Source of the DNA: Bacteroidota bacterium | GTDB lineage: Bacteria; Bacteroidota; Bacteroidia; Chitinophagales; Saprospiraceae | Direction of reading: 5' to 3' | NCBI GenBank assembly: GCA_018222965.1 | Contig: JAAEZH010000014.1 | Coordinates: forward strand, 1 to 64,000 | DNA length: 64,000 nt | Shown here: piece by piece, positions 28,201 through 35,715 of the stretch | How the letters are laid out: every line of letters begins with the position of its first letter | How positions within the stretch are numbered: the stretch's first letter is position 1 | The notes under the pieces: model-generated | What the model was told of the DNA's origin: nothing | What the model saw: only the letters and a program-made list of their open reading frames with translations | The model's database searches: none | Translations under genes and position numbers: made by a program

Positions 28201-30117
28201 TTACTTCAATTTTACCTCCACTACCGGAATACTAATCTCTACCCTTGTACCAGCTGCTTTGCCTGTTTCCGGATCTTTGAGATCGATGGTTTCAACGAAT
28301 AAAGCATCTGCTTTTGACTGATGCAAAAGTTGCAATCGCTTTTCGGTGATGGATGTTCCGAGCGACCGGTGGTTTACAAACTCCTGATCCTGCTCCTGCA
28401 ACTGCCGGGACCGCTCGCGACCGATTCCATTATCCTCGACCACACAGAGTATATTTTCGTCTTCCAGGAGGGAGAAACTGATTAGAATCTTCCCTTTACC
28501 TATAGACCGGATTCCATGCTCAATGGCATTTTCCACATAAGGCTGGATGATCATGGTGGGCACTCCCATGATGTCCTCCTCGATCTGATCATCCACCTGA
28601 ATCTCAAAAGAAAGGCGGTTTTCAAAACGGAGCTTTTCATTGATCGAGAGGTAATCGCGCAAAAATTCGATTTCTTCTTCCAGGGATATTAGTTCGAGAT
28701 TAGAATACTCCAGAGCTTTACGCATCAGCTTGGCAAACTTTGCCAGATACTTGGAGGCATATTTCACTTCGTTGGAAGTAATGTAATGCTGAATGGCATT
28801 CAGCGCATTAAACATAAAATGCGGATTCATCTGTGCCCGCAAGGCTTTCAGCTGAAGCTGTGTAGCTTGTAAGCGCAACAATTCTGCTTCCTGTTTTTTC
28901 TGTCCGGCCTCATACTTCACCTCCAGTTCCAACAACTTTCGCGCATTGACCTGCTCGGCATATTTCTCCGCATATTCGTCATAGAGGACCTGATATTCAT
29001 AGGCATTTTTAAAGTCGCCTTCCGAGGCATAAAAGGTAGCCATGTCTTTGTAAATACCAGAAATCTGTTTGTAGTCCTCGATGGCTTCGGCATAATTGAA
29101 AGCCGAAACAAAATATTCTATAGCCTGATCCACTTCATCGAGCTCGAGATACAGGTGCGCCCGCCAACGATCAATATTGGCAAAGTTGTAATAATCGTCA
29201 GATCGCCACTCCTTGTATCCTTGTTCGGCCCGGTCATACAGGACTTTGGCATCTTCAAACTGGCCGGATTGAAACCTCAAATATCCCAGGTTTGCATAGG
29301 CACTGGCCCGGGCCAGCGGACTGGAATCGTCGGGGGCATCAATGGCTTTTTTGAAAAAGGACTCTGCCTTCTCTTCATCATCCAGCGCCAGATAAGCATT
29401 GCCTGCATTTAGGTAGTGCCACGAAAGGCGGGTACGCATACCCAGTTTCTCACAAACGGAGACGACCTTTTCATAGGCTTCGGCACTTTTCTCCCATTCG
29501 TTGTTTTGCTCAAATACCTTACCGGTACCACTATAGATGAGGCATTCAAAATAATAATCCGATAAACTAAAGGAGGTTTGGTTTCGCCGCAGTTTTTTCC
29601 CGGCTTCCATAAAGAGCTCGATCGCCTGCGAATAATCGCCCACATGCAGGTGCATATAGCCTCTGCGGCACAAAAGTCGGGCCTCCAGGCTGGTATCCGG
29701 AAAAGCTTTTAAAAGGCGTGTGGCCTTTTCCAGTAGTTCTGCCGATTCATCCAGATTGTGAAGGTTCATTTCAATGCCGGCACATTCGATGAGCACGGAT
29801 GCCTGTTGTTGCACATCTCCTCTTTCCTGCACCAGTTTCAAGGCTTGCCGAATATGAAGTCCCGCTTTTTCAAAGCGATACAACTGGTTCTCCACAAAAG
29901 CTTTTAAACGATGGAAACTCAGCCGAAAATCGGGAAGGTCTTCCCGTTCCAGAATTTGGTGGTACTCTTCCAGGCCCTTTTCGGCGCGGTTGGTATCTGT
30001 ATAAGCGTAGTGGGAAACCAGTTGGTCAAGTAGAAAGAGTCTTTGCCGATCGTCTTCCATCTGCTCCAATTGTCGCTCCCAGCGGGCCAGGGTTCGGGTA
30101 TCTGTCACGGTCGGCAT
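28201..30117 (-). CDS. Soluble TPR-containing LytS-type sensor histidine kinase
   Basis: The protein has 638 aa. No signal peptide or membrane helix is visible, so it should be cytoplasmic. Residues about 20-390 are tetratricopeptide-like repeats (for example YLNAGNAYLALDDEEKAESF). A coiled coil (390-425) leads into the His_kinase domain with QMNPHFMFNALNAIQHY, whose His433 is the predicted phosphoacceptor. An HATPase_c domain follows (PYVENAIEHGI, EDNGIGRERS). Kinases of this type pair with LytTR regulators, and one is encoded upstream on the same strand at 30594-31355. A double-glycine leader peptide gene lies between the two. The TPR array could bind a peptide or protein signal inside the cell; this is inference. 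Confidence 0.92.
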   Translation of the reverse strand: MPTVTDTRTLARWERQLEQMEDDRQRLFLLDQLVSHYAYTDTNRAEKGLEEYHQILEREDLPDFRLSFHRLKAFVENQLYRFEKAGLHIRQALKLVQERGDVQQQASVLIECAGIEMNLHNLDESAELLEKATRLLKAFPDTSLEARLLCRRGYMHLHVGDYSQAIELFMEAGKKLRRNQTSFSLSDYYFECLIYSGTGKVFEQNNEWEKSAEAYEKVVSVCEKLGMRTRLSWHYLNAGNAYLALDDEEKAESFFKKAIDAPDDSSPLARASAYANLGYLRFQSGQFEDAKVLYDRAEQGYKEWRSDDYYNFANIDRWRAHLYLELDEVDQAIEYFVSAFNYAEAIEDYKQISGIYKDMATFYASEGDFKNAYEYQVLYDEYAEKYAEQVNARKLLELEVKYEAGQKKQEAELLRLQATQLQLKALRAQMNPHFMFNALNAIQHYITSNEVKYASKYLAKFAKLMRKALEYSNLELISLEEEIEFLRDYLSINEKLRFENRLSFEIQVDDQIEEDIMGVPTMIIQPYVENAIEHGIRSIGKGKILISFSLLEDENILCVVEDNGIGRERSRQLQEQDQEFVNHRSLGTSITEKRLQLLHQSKADALFVETIDLKDPETGKAAGTRVEISIPVVEVKLK

Positions 30118-30149
30118 AAATCAAGTAGGTGTCTCAGAGTCGCAGTTAA

Positions 30150-30178
30150 CGAAAATATTCATACACAAGCTAGTGCAA
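30150..30178 (-). promoter_or_regulatory. Possible promoter of the histidine kinase gene
   Basis: On the minus strand, TTG (30178-30176) is followed after 18 bp by TATTTTCG (30157-30150), one mismatch from TAnnTTTG. It lies 33 bp upstream of the kinase start and downstream of the peptide terminator, which fits independent transcription of the kinase. Confidence 0.4.
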
Positions 30179-30237
30179 AAATCAGGCCGATTCTTGTGGA
30201 TGCCTGACAATGTACAGCAAAAGGCTTAAAAGACAAA

Positions 30238-30265
30238 GAGGCTGCACCGAAACCGATGCAGCCTC
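30238..30265 (-). terminator. Intrinsic terminator of the leader-peptide gene
   Basis: A 9-bp stem (GAGGCTGCA / TGCAGCCTC) with a 10-nt loop is followed on the minus strand by TTTGTCTTTT. It begins about 20 bp past the stop codon of the 49-aa peptide and separates that gene from the kinase. Confidence 0.85.
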
Positions 30266-30286
30266 CTTGAAAAGGATGAAAAATTC

Positions 30287-30436
30287 TTATTGAGGCAGGA
30301 TATTGCCGCAGATATTCAGGAATCGCTTCCATTTACTGCCTTTTTCCCGACCTCCGATGATTTTTTTCATCTCATCCTTGCGGATGGGACGAACATCTCT
30401 TTTAAGATCTTTCAGTTTTGATTTTGATTTTCCCAT
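30287..30436 (-). CDS. Double-glycine leader peptide (putative signal peptide or bacteriocin precursor)
   Basis: The product has 49 aa from the ATG at 30436; an in-frame upstream Met at 30484 is less likely. Residues 1-29 look like a Bacteroidota GG-type leader: LKRDVRPIRKDEMKKIIGG, with an acidic-hydrophobic EMKKI stretch before Gly28-Gly29. Cleavage after GG would release a 20-residue cationic peptide, REKGSKWKRFLNICGNILPQ, with net charge near +4 and one Cys. GG leaders are normally removed by peptidase-domain (C39) ABC exporters; none is in this window. The gene lies between a LytTR regulator and its likely TPR-LytS kinase on the same strand, with its own TACCTTTG promoter and hairpin terminator. 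A pheromone or regulated antimicrobial peptide is the best guess. Confidence 0.7.
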   Translation of the reverse strand: MGKSKSKLKDLKRDVRPIRKDEMKKIIGGREKGSKWKRFLNICGNILPQ

Positions 30437-30501
30437 AGCGACCGATTTGAAACAAGGATTGCCCCCTGTCTTATGTGATTCCAAATACGTTGCTTACCAC
30501 T

Positions 30502-30532
30502 CAAAGGTACGAAAATATTCGCTGGCCCGAAA
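30502..30532 (-). promoter_or_regulatory. Promoter of the leader-peptide gene
   Basis: The -7 element TACCTTTG (minus strand, 30509-30502) matches TAnnTTTG exactly. TTTC, in place of TTTG, stands about 19 bp upstream at 30532-30529. The predicted transcript would start near 30497, giving a leader of about 60 nt, and end at the terminator at 30238-30265. Confidence 0.6.
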
Positions 30533-30593
30533 GGTTTAATTTTCCACTTTGCCGATTCTACCCATTCTCAGGGATGTTTCGGGGCAGCATTTT

Positions 30594-31355
30594 CTATAAA
30601 CCTTCCTGCAGTCTGCGCATCTGTTCCATAAAGGCAGGCCGGCGTCTTCTGGATACTTCGATCCGTATTCCGTCGTCCATGATGAGGTATCCTCCATCAC
30701 CCTTTACGAATTTTCGCATATAGTTTAGATTGATAACGTGCCGTTTATGTACCCGGTAGAAGTTTACGCCTTCCAACATCTCTTCATAAGCCTTGATCGT
30801 TTTGCTGGCGGTAATCTTCTCGCCATTGCGCAAAAAGATGTGTGTATAGTTGTCTTCCGCTTCAAATCGCACGATGTCCCGGATGTTGACAAAATAAATG
30901 CCATCCAATGCCGAAATACTCATTTTTTCGAAAGCATTTGGATGGTGATACACCTGGTTAAACAAGTCGAGCCGGGAGTCGATCTTATTATCCTGCCGCG
31001 GATTGATCCGCGAAACGGCCTTTTGCAGGGAATCCGGATCAATTGGTTTTACGATGTATCCGATCGAACTGTACTCACAGGCCTTAATCGCATATTCATC
31101 GAATGCGGTCACAAAAACAATATCAAAATCAAGCGGAGCCTGATCATTCAGCCACTGAAAAACCAGTCCATCTGGCAAATTGATATCCAGAAAAGCGACA
31201 TCCGGCTTAAAGTCGGAGGCTTTCATCATCTTGTGCGCTTCAGCAATGCTGCCTGCCTCACCGATCACCTTTACATCCGGACAATACTCTGCCAGGAGGC
31301 TTTTCAGGTTGTTCAATCCTTTTACTTCATCTTCAATTATTACTGCTTCGATCAC
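30594..31355 (-). CDS. LytTR-family response regulator
   Basis: The protein has 253 aa from a GTG at 31355 (VIEAVIIEDE); a farther TTG at 31418 is in frame but would add 21 residues before the receiver fold. The receiver domain (1-120) has acidic pair Glu8-Asp9, phosphoacceptor Asp57 in FLDINLPDG, Thr in FVTAFDEYA and Lys in YIVKPID, so it looks fully active. The LytTR domain (about 150-253) includes FEAEDNYTHIFL and FYRVHKRHVINLNYM. It is the natural partner of the LytS-type kinase at 28201-30117. The leader-peptide promoter lies about 60-90 bp past its stop codon and is a plausible target. Confidence 0.93.
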   Translation of the reverse strand: MIEAVIIEDEVKGLNNLKSLLAEYCPDVKVIGEAGSIAEAHKMMKASDFKPDVAFLDINLPDGLVFQWLNDQAPLDFDIVFVTAFDEYAIKACEYSSIGYIVKPIDPDSLQKAVSRINPRQDNKIDSRLDLFNQVYHHPNAFEKMSISALDGIYFVNIRDIVRFEAEDNYTHIFLRNGEKITASKTIKAYEEMLEGVNFYRVHKRHVINLNYMRKFVKGDGGYLIMDDGIRIEVSRRRRPAFMEQMRRLQEGL

Positions 31356-31577
31356 GATATTTAGTTTAGTTTTTATGCCCTTCAACAAAATACCAGGACA
31401 TGATTGCTGCCTTCTCAACCCTAAAAATAAAAGCTAACTGCAAATAAAGAAGGTTTTACAGATCGGAAAAATACTAAATTTTAGGAACGGTGGCAGATTT
31501 CCGGTAGGCGGTAATTTCAAATGCTTTTTTTTTGACTATCTGGCCCAAAGCTGTTTTTTTTTGCCTTTCGGCGAATG

Positions 31578-32372
31578 TCATCTTCGTTTTTCTGCCACTT
31601 CCAAAGCTTTCTCAAAGGCTATTTTTGGAAAAACGTCCAGTTTTCCGCCAACAGTCGCATCAAATATTTGCCGGCCGTCATTGATAAAATGATAATTGGC
31701 CAAATGATAAGACACCTCCGATCCGTAGACATCTGCCAGCTGCCATTTTTGTCCCTTGAAATAATCAGGGTGAAAGTGGTTTTGATCATCCCCCTCGTAA
31801 ACCTGGGTCTCATGCGAGGCACCACTTTGCTTGAAACTGTGGTCTACCCCAATTAGAAAAATTCGGCGAAAGCCCATATAATAAGCAATTTGCATGGCGA
31901 CATAAGTCACGGTATTGCCTTCGCAGATCGGCTGGCTGATATCCCCGTAAAACGACCAGGTGTTTAGGGTATGTAAGCGGTGAATATGCGGCTTATCGGC
32001 CACTATTCCCTTAGAAGCAGTATGCGATAAAAACACCGGACAATCCATTTGCTCAAACTCTTTAGCAGCCTGATCAATAACGTGGCCGTTTACCGAAACC
32101 AGATAGCTCAGATCGAGCTTCACCTTTTCAAAGATGAGGAAGATCTTATTCAATCCGAAGGTGTAATAATCAGACAACGGACTCAAATCCATCTTATTCA
32201 GACTGGGGCCGTTGCCCATGATAAAACAGTCTTTTCCCGCATGGATGTTGTGAAATTGCTTCAGTTTGGGAGCAAATTTCCTGCGCCATTGAAAATAACT
32301 TCTGGCTTCCCGGATCTTATCTGAACCGGAAAAGATTTTTAATCCGAAAAGAGCTCCTTGTGGACGAGACAT
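31578..32372 (-). CDS. DUF115 / MAF-like protein
   Basis: The protein has 264 aa. It shows the DUF115 (6-hydroxymethylpterin diphosphokinase MptE-like) signatures CFIMGNGPSLNKMDLSPL near residue 50 and RIFLIGVDHSF near 175. In bacteria such proteins are often found in glycan or flagellin-glycosylation loci and may handle nonulosonic acids or other surface sugars. It is the last gene of a minus-strand group with an SDR enzyme and a D-2-hydroxyacid dehydrogenase; a 130-bp repeat-filled spacer separates it from the SDR gene. The actual reaction is unknown. Confidence 0.75.
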   Translation of the reverse strand: MSRPQGALFGLKIFSGSDKIREARSYFQWRRKFAPKLKQFHNIHAGKDCFIMGNGPSLNKMDLSPLSDYYTFGLNKIFLIFEKVKLDLSYLVSVNGHVIDQAAKEFEQMDCPVFLSHTASKGIVADKPHIHRLHTLNTWSFYGDISQPICEGNTVTYVAMQIAYYMGFRRIFLIGVDHSFKQSGASHETQVYEGDDQNHFHPDYFKGQKWQLADVYGSEVSYHLANYHFINDGRQIFDATVGGKLDVFPKIAFEKALEVAEKRR

Positions 32373-32374
32373 GA

Positions 32375-32502
32375 ATGGGTTAGTTTGAGTGTGAGTGTGA
32401 GTTTGAGTGTGAGTTTGTCCCGATAGCTATCGGGATGAGTTTGAGACTCGTTCGCCTTTGGCGACGAGGTCCTGACCGCAAGCGTCAGGGTGTGAGTTAG
32501 AG
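32375..32502. repeat. GTTTGA/GTGTGA hexamer array with three palindromes
   Basis: This spacer holds a run of 6-bp units (GAGTTT/GAGTGT) at about 32380-32416. It is followed by the perfect palindrome TCCCGATAGCTATCGGGA (32418-32435), then CTCGTTCGCC-TTT-GGCGACGAG and CCTGAC-CGCAAGC-GTCAGG. The same hexamers and first palindrome occur at 34177-34245, and related hexamers lie between the tRNAs at 58098-58240. Confidence 0.75.
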
Positions 32503-33237
32503 TTATAAGTCTTTTAGGACGGAGCTGATGCCGCCATCCAGCGACAAATTGGCCCCGTGGATAAAGCCATTATTTTCTGTTGCCAGGAAGTAAACCAGTT
32601 TGGCGACATCCTCCGGATAGCCGATTCTTTGAGCCGGATGAAGTCGTTTTAATTCTTCCAGGGCCCTTTCATCGTCTTCGAATCCATCGCGCAGCATTTG
32701 CGTTTCGATGGCTGCCGGGCTGATTGCATTCACCCGCACCTTGCCTTCCAAATCAACGGCCAGTGCTTTTGTCAGGCCGATCAGGGCACTTTTAGACGTA
32801 GCGTAGCTAATGAAGCGGGGTTTGGTCAGTTGATGGTGAATACTGCCCACATTGATGATACAACCTTGCGACTCCTCCAGTCTCGATAAAAAAAGCTTGC
32901 TTAGAAGCATAGGCCCGGTCAGGTTAACATTTAGCGTTTCCTGCCAGTCTTCCAGCCGAATTTCCTGTAAATGTCCCAACTTTTGTACTGCTGCATTATT
33001 GACCAGAACATCCAGCTTGGGCATGACGCGATCAAAAATGTCGGTATACTTTACCCGGTAAGAAGCGCTTTTGACATACTCGTGGATATCAAATTGAATA
33101 AACCGATCGCAGTTGTACTGGAAGTCGTCGCGTCGGTCAAGTCCAAAAACATAGTAACCGTGGTCCCGCAGCACTTTGCCGATGGCTGATCCAATGCCGC
33201 CGAGGATTCCGGTTACAAGAGCATTTTTCTGTACCAT
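32503..33237 (-). CDS. Short-chain dehydrogenase/reductase
   Basis: The protein has 244 aa, the usual length for a classical SDR. The cofactor motif TGILGGIG is at residues 9-16, NNAA near 85, and the catalytic Ser/Tyr/Lys set is in INVGSIHHQ and ISYATSKSAL. The end LSLDGGIS is typical of the family. The substrate is unknown. It lies 9 bp after the D-2-hydroxyacid dehydrogenase gene, so both are probably one transcript, perhaps in sugar-acid or surface-glycan metabolism together with the DUF115-like gene. Confidence 0.9.
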   Translation of the reverse strand: MVQKNALVTGILGGIGSAIGKVLRDHGYYVFGLDRRDDFQYNCDRFIQFDIHEYVKSASYRVKYTDIFDRVMPKLDVLVNNAAVQKLGHLQEIRLEDWQETLNVNLTGPMLLSKLFLSRLEESQGCIINVGSIHHQLTKPRFISYATSKSALIGLTKALAVDLEGKVRVNAISPAAIETQMLRDGFEDDERALEELKRLHPAQRIGYPEDVAKLVYFLATENNGFIHGANLSLDGGISSVLKDL

Positions 33238-33246
33238 TATTTATTG

Positions 33247-34173
33247 CTAGTTTATTTCTAAAAACCCAAAAAGTCTGTGGATCGCCTCCATACTGGCTCG
33301 CTTCACAGCATCTACGGTATTGGAAGAGTTATGAGTTCCAAAAACACATTGAGGCATCGCCCGCAAAGGAGACGCTGCAGGCAATGGTTCTTCTTCAAAA
33401 ACATCCAGTGCGGCAGCATGTACCTGGCCGCTTTTTAAAGCATCAATCAGATCGCTTTCATTCACTACGCCTCCCCTGGATACATTGACGATCCGAATAC
33501 CCTTTTTCATGTGTGCCAGGCTCTCCGTATTTACCATTCCTTTGGTTTCAGGGGTCAAAGCACAGGTGATCACCAGAAAATCGGCTTCCTCCAAACCGTT
33601 CGGAAAATCCTGAAAAGTATATGGCAGGTTTTCATCCCGGGAATACGGGTCATACACCTGAACATCCAGTCCCAGCGCATACATACGGGCGGCAAGGGCA
33701 CGTCCTATATCCCCAAACCCAATGAGGCCGGCTGTTCGTCCATAAATGGAAATACCGGCAGGCTTGGGCCAGTTTCCCTCCCGTACCCCGCGATCAATTT
33801 CGTAGGTGTGACGGGCCAGTCCGATCAGATAGTGCAAAGCTATATCTGCTACTTCCCGGCCAAACATATTAGGCGTATTGATGATGGGGATTCCCAGTCT
33901 TTTACACGCCTCAAAATCTACATTATCGGTCCCAATACCCCATTTCACTGCAGCTTTGAGTTTGCCGGCCTTGCCTGCTTTAAATACGCGCTCGGTTGCC
34001 GGGTCATCCCCGATGATCCAACCGTCTACGCCGGGCAATATTGCTTCGAGTTCTTCTTCACTGAGGGTTTGCACTACTTTGGGGGCCAGCAGTTCCAGGC
34101 CCTTTTCTTCGAAGATCGGGCGGAAAGTATCAATTTGCCCCAACATGGGCGGACAGGTAACCAGGATGCGCAT
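33247..34173 (-). CDS. D-2-hydroxyacid dehydrogenase (phosphoglycerate dehydrogenase-like)
   Basis: The protein has 308 aa. The NAD-binding motif GFGDIGRALA follows an N-terminal catalytic half, with VKWGIGTDNVD before it. The active-site residues are visible: Arg in VNVSRGGVVNE, Glu in FEEEPLP, and His in FGTHNSSN. It lacks the C-terminal ACT domain of true SerA enzymes, so a role in serine synthesis is not implied. It is the first gene of the minus-strand group that continues with the SDR gene. Confidence 0.9.
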   Translation of the reverse strand: MRILVTCPPMLGQIDTFRPIFEEKGLELLAPKVVQTLSEEELEAILPGVDGWIIGDDPATERVFKAGKAGKLKAAVKWGIGTDNVDFEACKRLGIPIINTPNMFGREVADIALHYLIGLARHTYEIDRGVREGNWPKPAGISIYGRTAGLIGFGDIGRALAARMYALGLDVQVYDPYSRDENLPYTFQDFPNGLEEADFLVITCALTPETKGMVNTESLAHMKKGIRIVNVSRGGVVNESDLIDALKSGQVHAAALDVFEEEPLPAASPLRAMPQCVFGTHNSSNTVDAVKRASMEAIHRLFGFLEIN

Positions 34174-34176
34174 ATT

Positions 34177-34245
34177 TGGTAGTTTGAGTTTGAGTGTGAG
34201 TGTGAGTGTGAGTTTGTCCCGATAGTTATCGGGATGAGTTTGGGT
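34177..34245. repeat. Hexamer array with imperfect palindrome
   Basis: GTTTGAG/GTGTGAG hexamers are followed by TCCCGATAGTTATCGGGA (34217-34234, one mismatch from the perfect palindrome at 32418). It is located just upstream of the D-2-hydroxyacid dehydrogenase start codon, so it forms part of that gene's 5' leader or promoter region. Confidence 0.7.
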
Positions 34246-34354
34246 TTAAACGATACAAATGTGCTAAAATTTTGGAGTATGAACACCTGAAAATGACGAA
34301 AGTCTTCTATTTGCTAATGCTTTAGTAACTTAAGCCAAAATCAAGCTAATAAAT

Positions 34355-35170
34355 ATGTCGCCTCAATCCAGGAGAGACAGACTTCACGAAATCATATTTG
34401 AAGCAGATACACCAAGCGGGAAACTGTTTGACGTACTCTTGTTGATATTCATCTTTTTGAGTGTACTCGTCGTGATGCTGGAAAGCGTGAATCATTTCCC
34501 GCCCGAATGGTATGACTTTTTCCACGTCATGGAATGGCTCTTCACCATTGTATTTACCATCGAGTATATTTTGAGGCTTTATGTAGTCAGACATTCCTGG
34601 AAATACGCTTTGAGCTTTTTTGGAATAGTAGATCTGTTGGCAATTCTGCCTACCTATATCAGTTTATTTATCGCAGGCTCTCAATACCTGCTGGTCATTC
34701 GGGCTTTGCGGCTGTTGCGCGTATTCCGGGTTTTCAAACTCGGACACTATTTGCGGGCAGGAACAATAATTACCGAATCCCTCAAACGGAGTCGATCCAA
34801 GATTTTTGTTTTCCTTTTCTTTATCCTGCTCTCGGTTACCATCATCGGATCAGTCATGTATCTGGTGGAAGGGGGAACCAATGTTGGCTTTTCTTCCATT
34901 CCCAAAAGCATTTACTGGGCGATCGTAACCCTCACTACGGTAGGCTTTGGGGACATTACACCACAGACAAATCTGGGCCAATTCTTTTCTGCAGTGGTTA
35001 TGATACTGGGTTATGCTGTGATCGCAGTGCCTACCGGTATTGTCTCCGCCGAGTTTATCCGGGAATCCCAAATTGCGCGTAATACCCAGGCTTGCCGCTT
35101 TTGTGGAAAGGAAGGACACGATGATGATGCCAAACATTGCAAGTATTGCGGAGAACTTCTGAATGAGTGA
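34355..35170 (+). CDS. Voltage-gated-type ion channel (potassium) with C-terminal zinc ribbon
   Basis: The protein has 271 aa with six transmembrane segments. S4 carries the arginine ladder RALRLLRVFRVFK. The pore loop has the K+ selectivity filter TTVGFGD. A short cytoplasmic tail ends with two CxxC pairs (CRFCGKEG and CKYCGE), a zinc-ribbon-like element. It probably acts as a tetrameric voltage-responsive K+ channel in the inner membrane. The gene is flanked by genes on the opposite strand and appears to be transcribed alone. Confidence 0.92.
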   Translation: MSPQSRRDRLHEIIFEADTPSGKLFDVLLLIFIFLSVLVVMLESVNHFPPEWYDFFHVMEWLFTIVFTIEYILRLYVVRHSWKYALSFFGIVDLLAILPTYISLFIAGSQYLLVIRALRLLRVFRVFKLGHYLRAGTIITESLKRSRSKIFVFLFFILLSVTIIGSVMYLVEGGTNVGFSSIPKSIYWAIVTLTTVGFGDITPQTNLGQFFSAVVMILGYAVIAVPTGIVSAEFIRESQIARNTQACRFCGKEGHDDDAKHCKYCGELLNE

Positions 35171-35251
35171 TTTTGCCTTTCGGCGAATGGTAGCTTGAGG
35201 TTTGCATCCATCTGCCTCCAAACCTACCAACCCGCTTAGCTCCGCTAAGTG

Positions 35252-35677
35252 TCATTTAAACCGATTCGGCAATCGAGTAGTAGCAAACAATCGCCTGATA
35301 CTAAACCTGCCGCTGCCGTAAACCCATAAATGCATTAAGCCGCCGGTAATGGCAATATTCTTCATAAAAAGGATAGCCTGGATCCGTTCCACGGTTGGTG
35401 GATCATTCCAAAAACTGTGTACGATGAAAGTTACCGGTACCCAATAGACCAACAACAAAATAACACCAAGACCTACCCGATAGCCCAGCAAAAGAAGCAA
35501 GCCGCCGAGTATGAGCAAAATGATGGCACCGACCAGCAACATATCCTGATTCCAGGTAAGACCATAAGAAGTCATCTTTTCCTTTGTCTCCTGGTAATAG
35601 AAGATGGAATCATAGGCCTCATACAAAAAGATGGTAGCCATAAAGATGCGTCCGATCAGGTCAAAGATATCTTTCAT
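35252..35677 (-). CDS. DoxX-family membrane protein
   Basis: The protein has 141 aa with four predicted transmembrane helices. The N-terminal LIGRIFMATIFLYEAYDSI and the later FMKNIAITGGLMHLW are typical of DoxX/SURF4-like proteins. Family members are often tied to thiol or redox processes, but no specific function can be assigned. It lies 38 bp downstream of the FAD oxidoreductase gene on the same strand, so the two may be cotranscribed. Confidence 0.85.
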   Translation of the reverse strand: MKDIFDLIGRIFMATIFLYEAYDSIFYYQETKEKMTSYGLTWNQDMLLVGAIILLILGGLLLLLGYRVGLGVILLLVYWVPVTFIVHSFWNDPPTVERIQAILFMKNIAITGGLMHLWVYGSGRFSIRRLFATTRLPNRFK

Positions 35678-35715
35678 GTGTTTTGTTTGCTCAAGTGGAA
35701 TGCAAAAATACGCAA

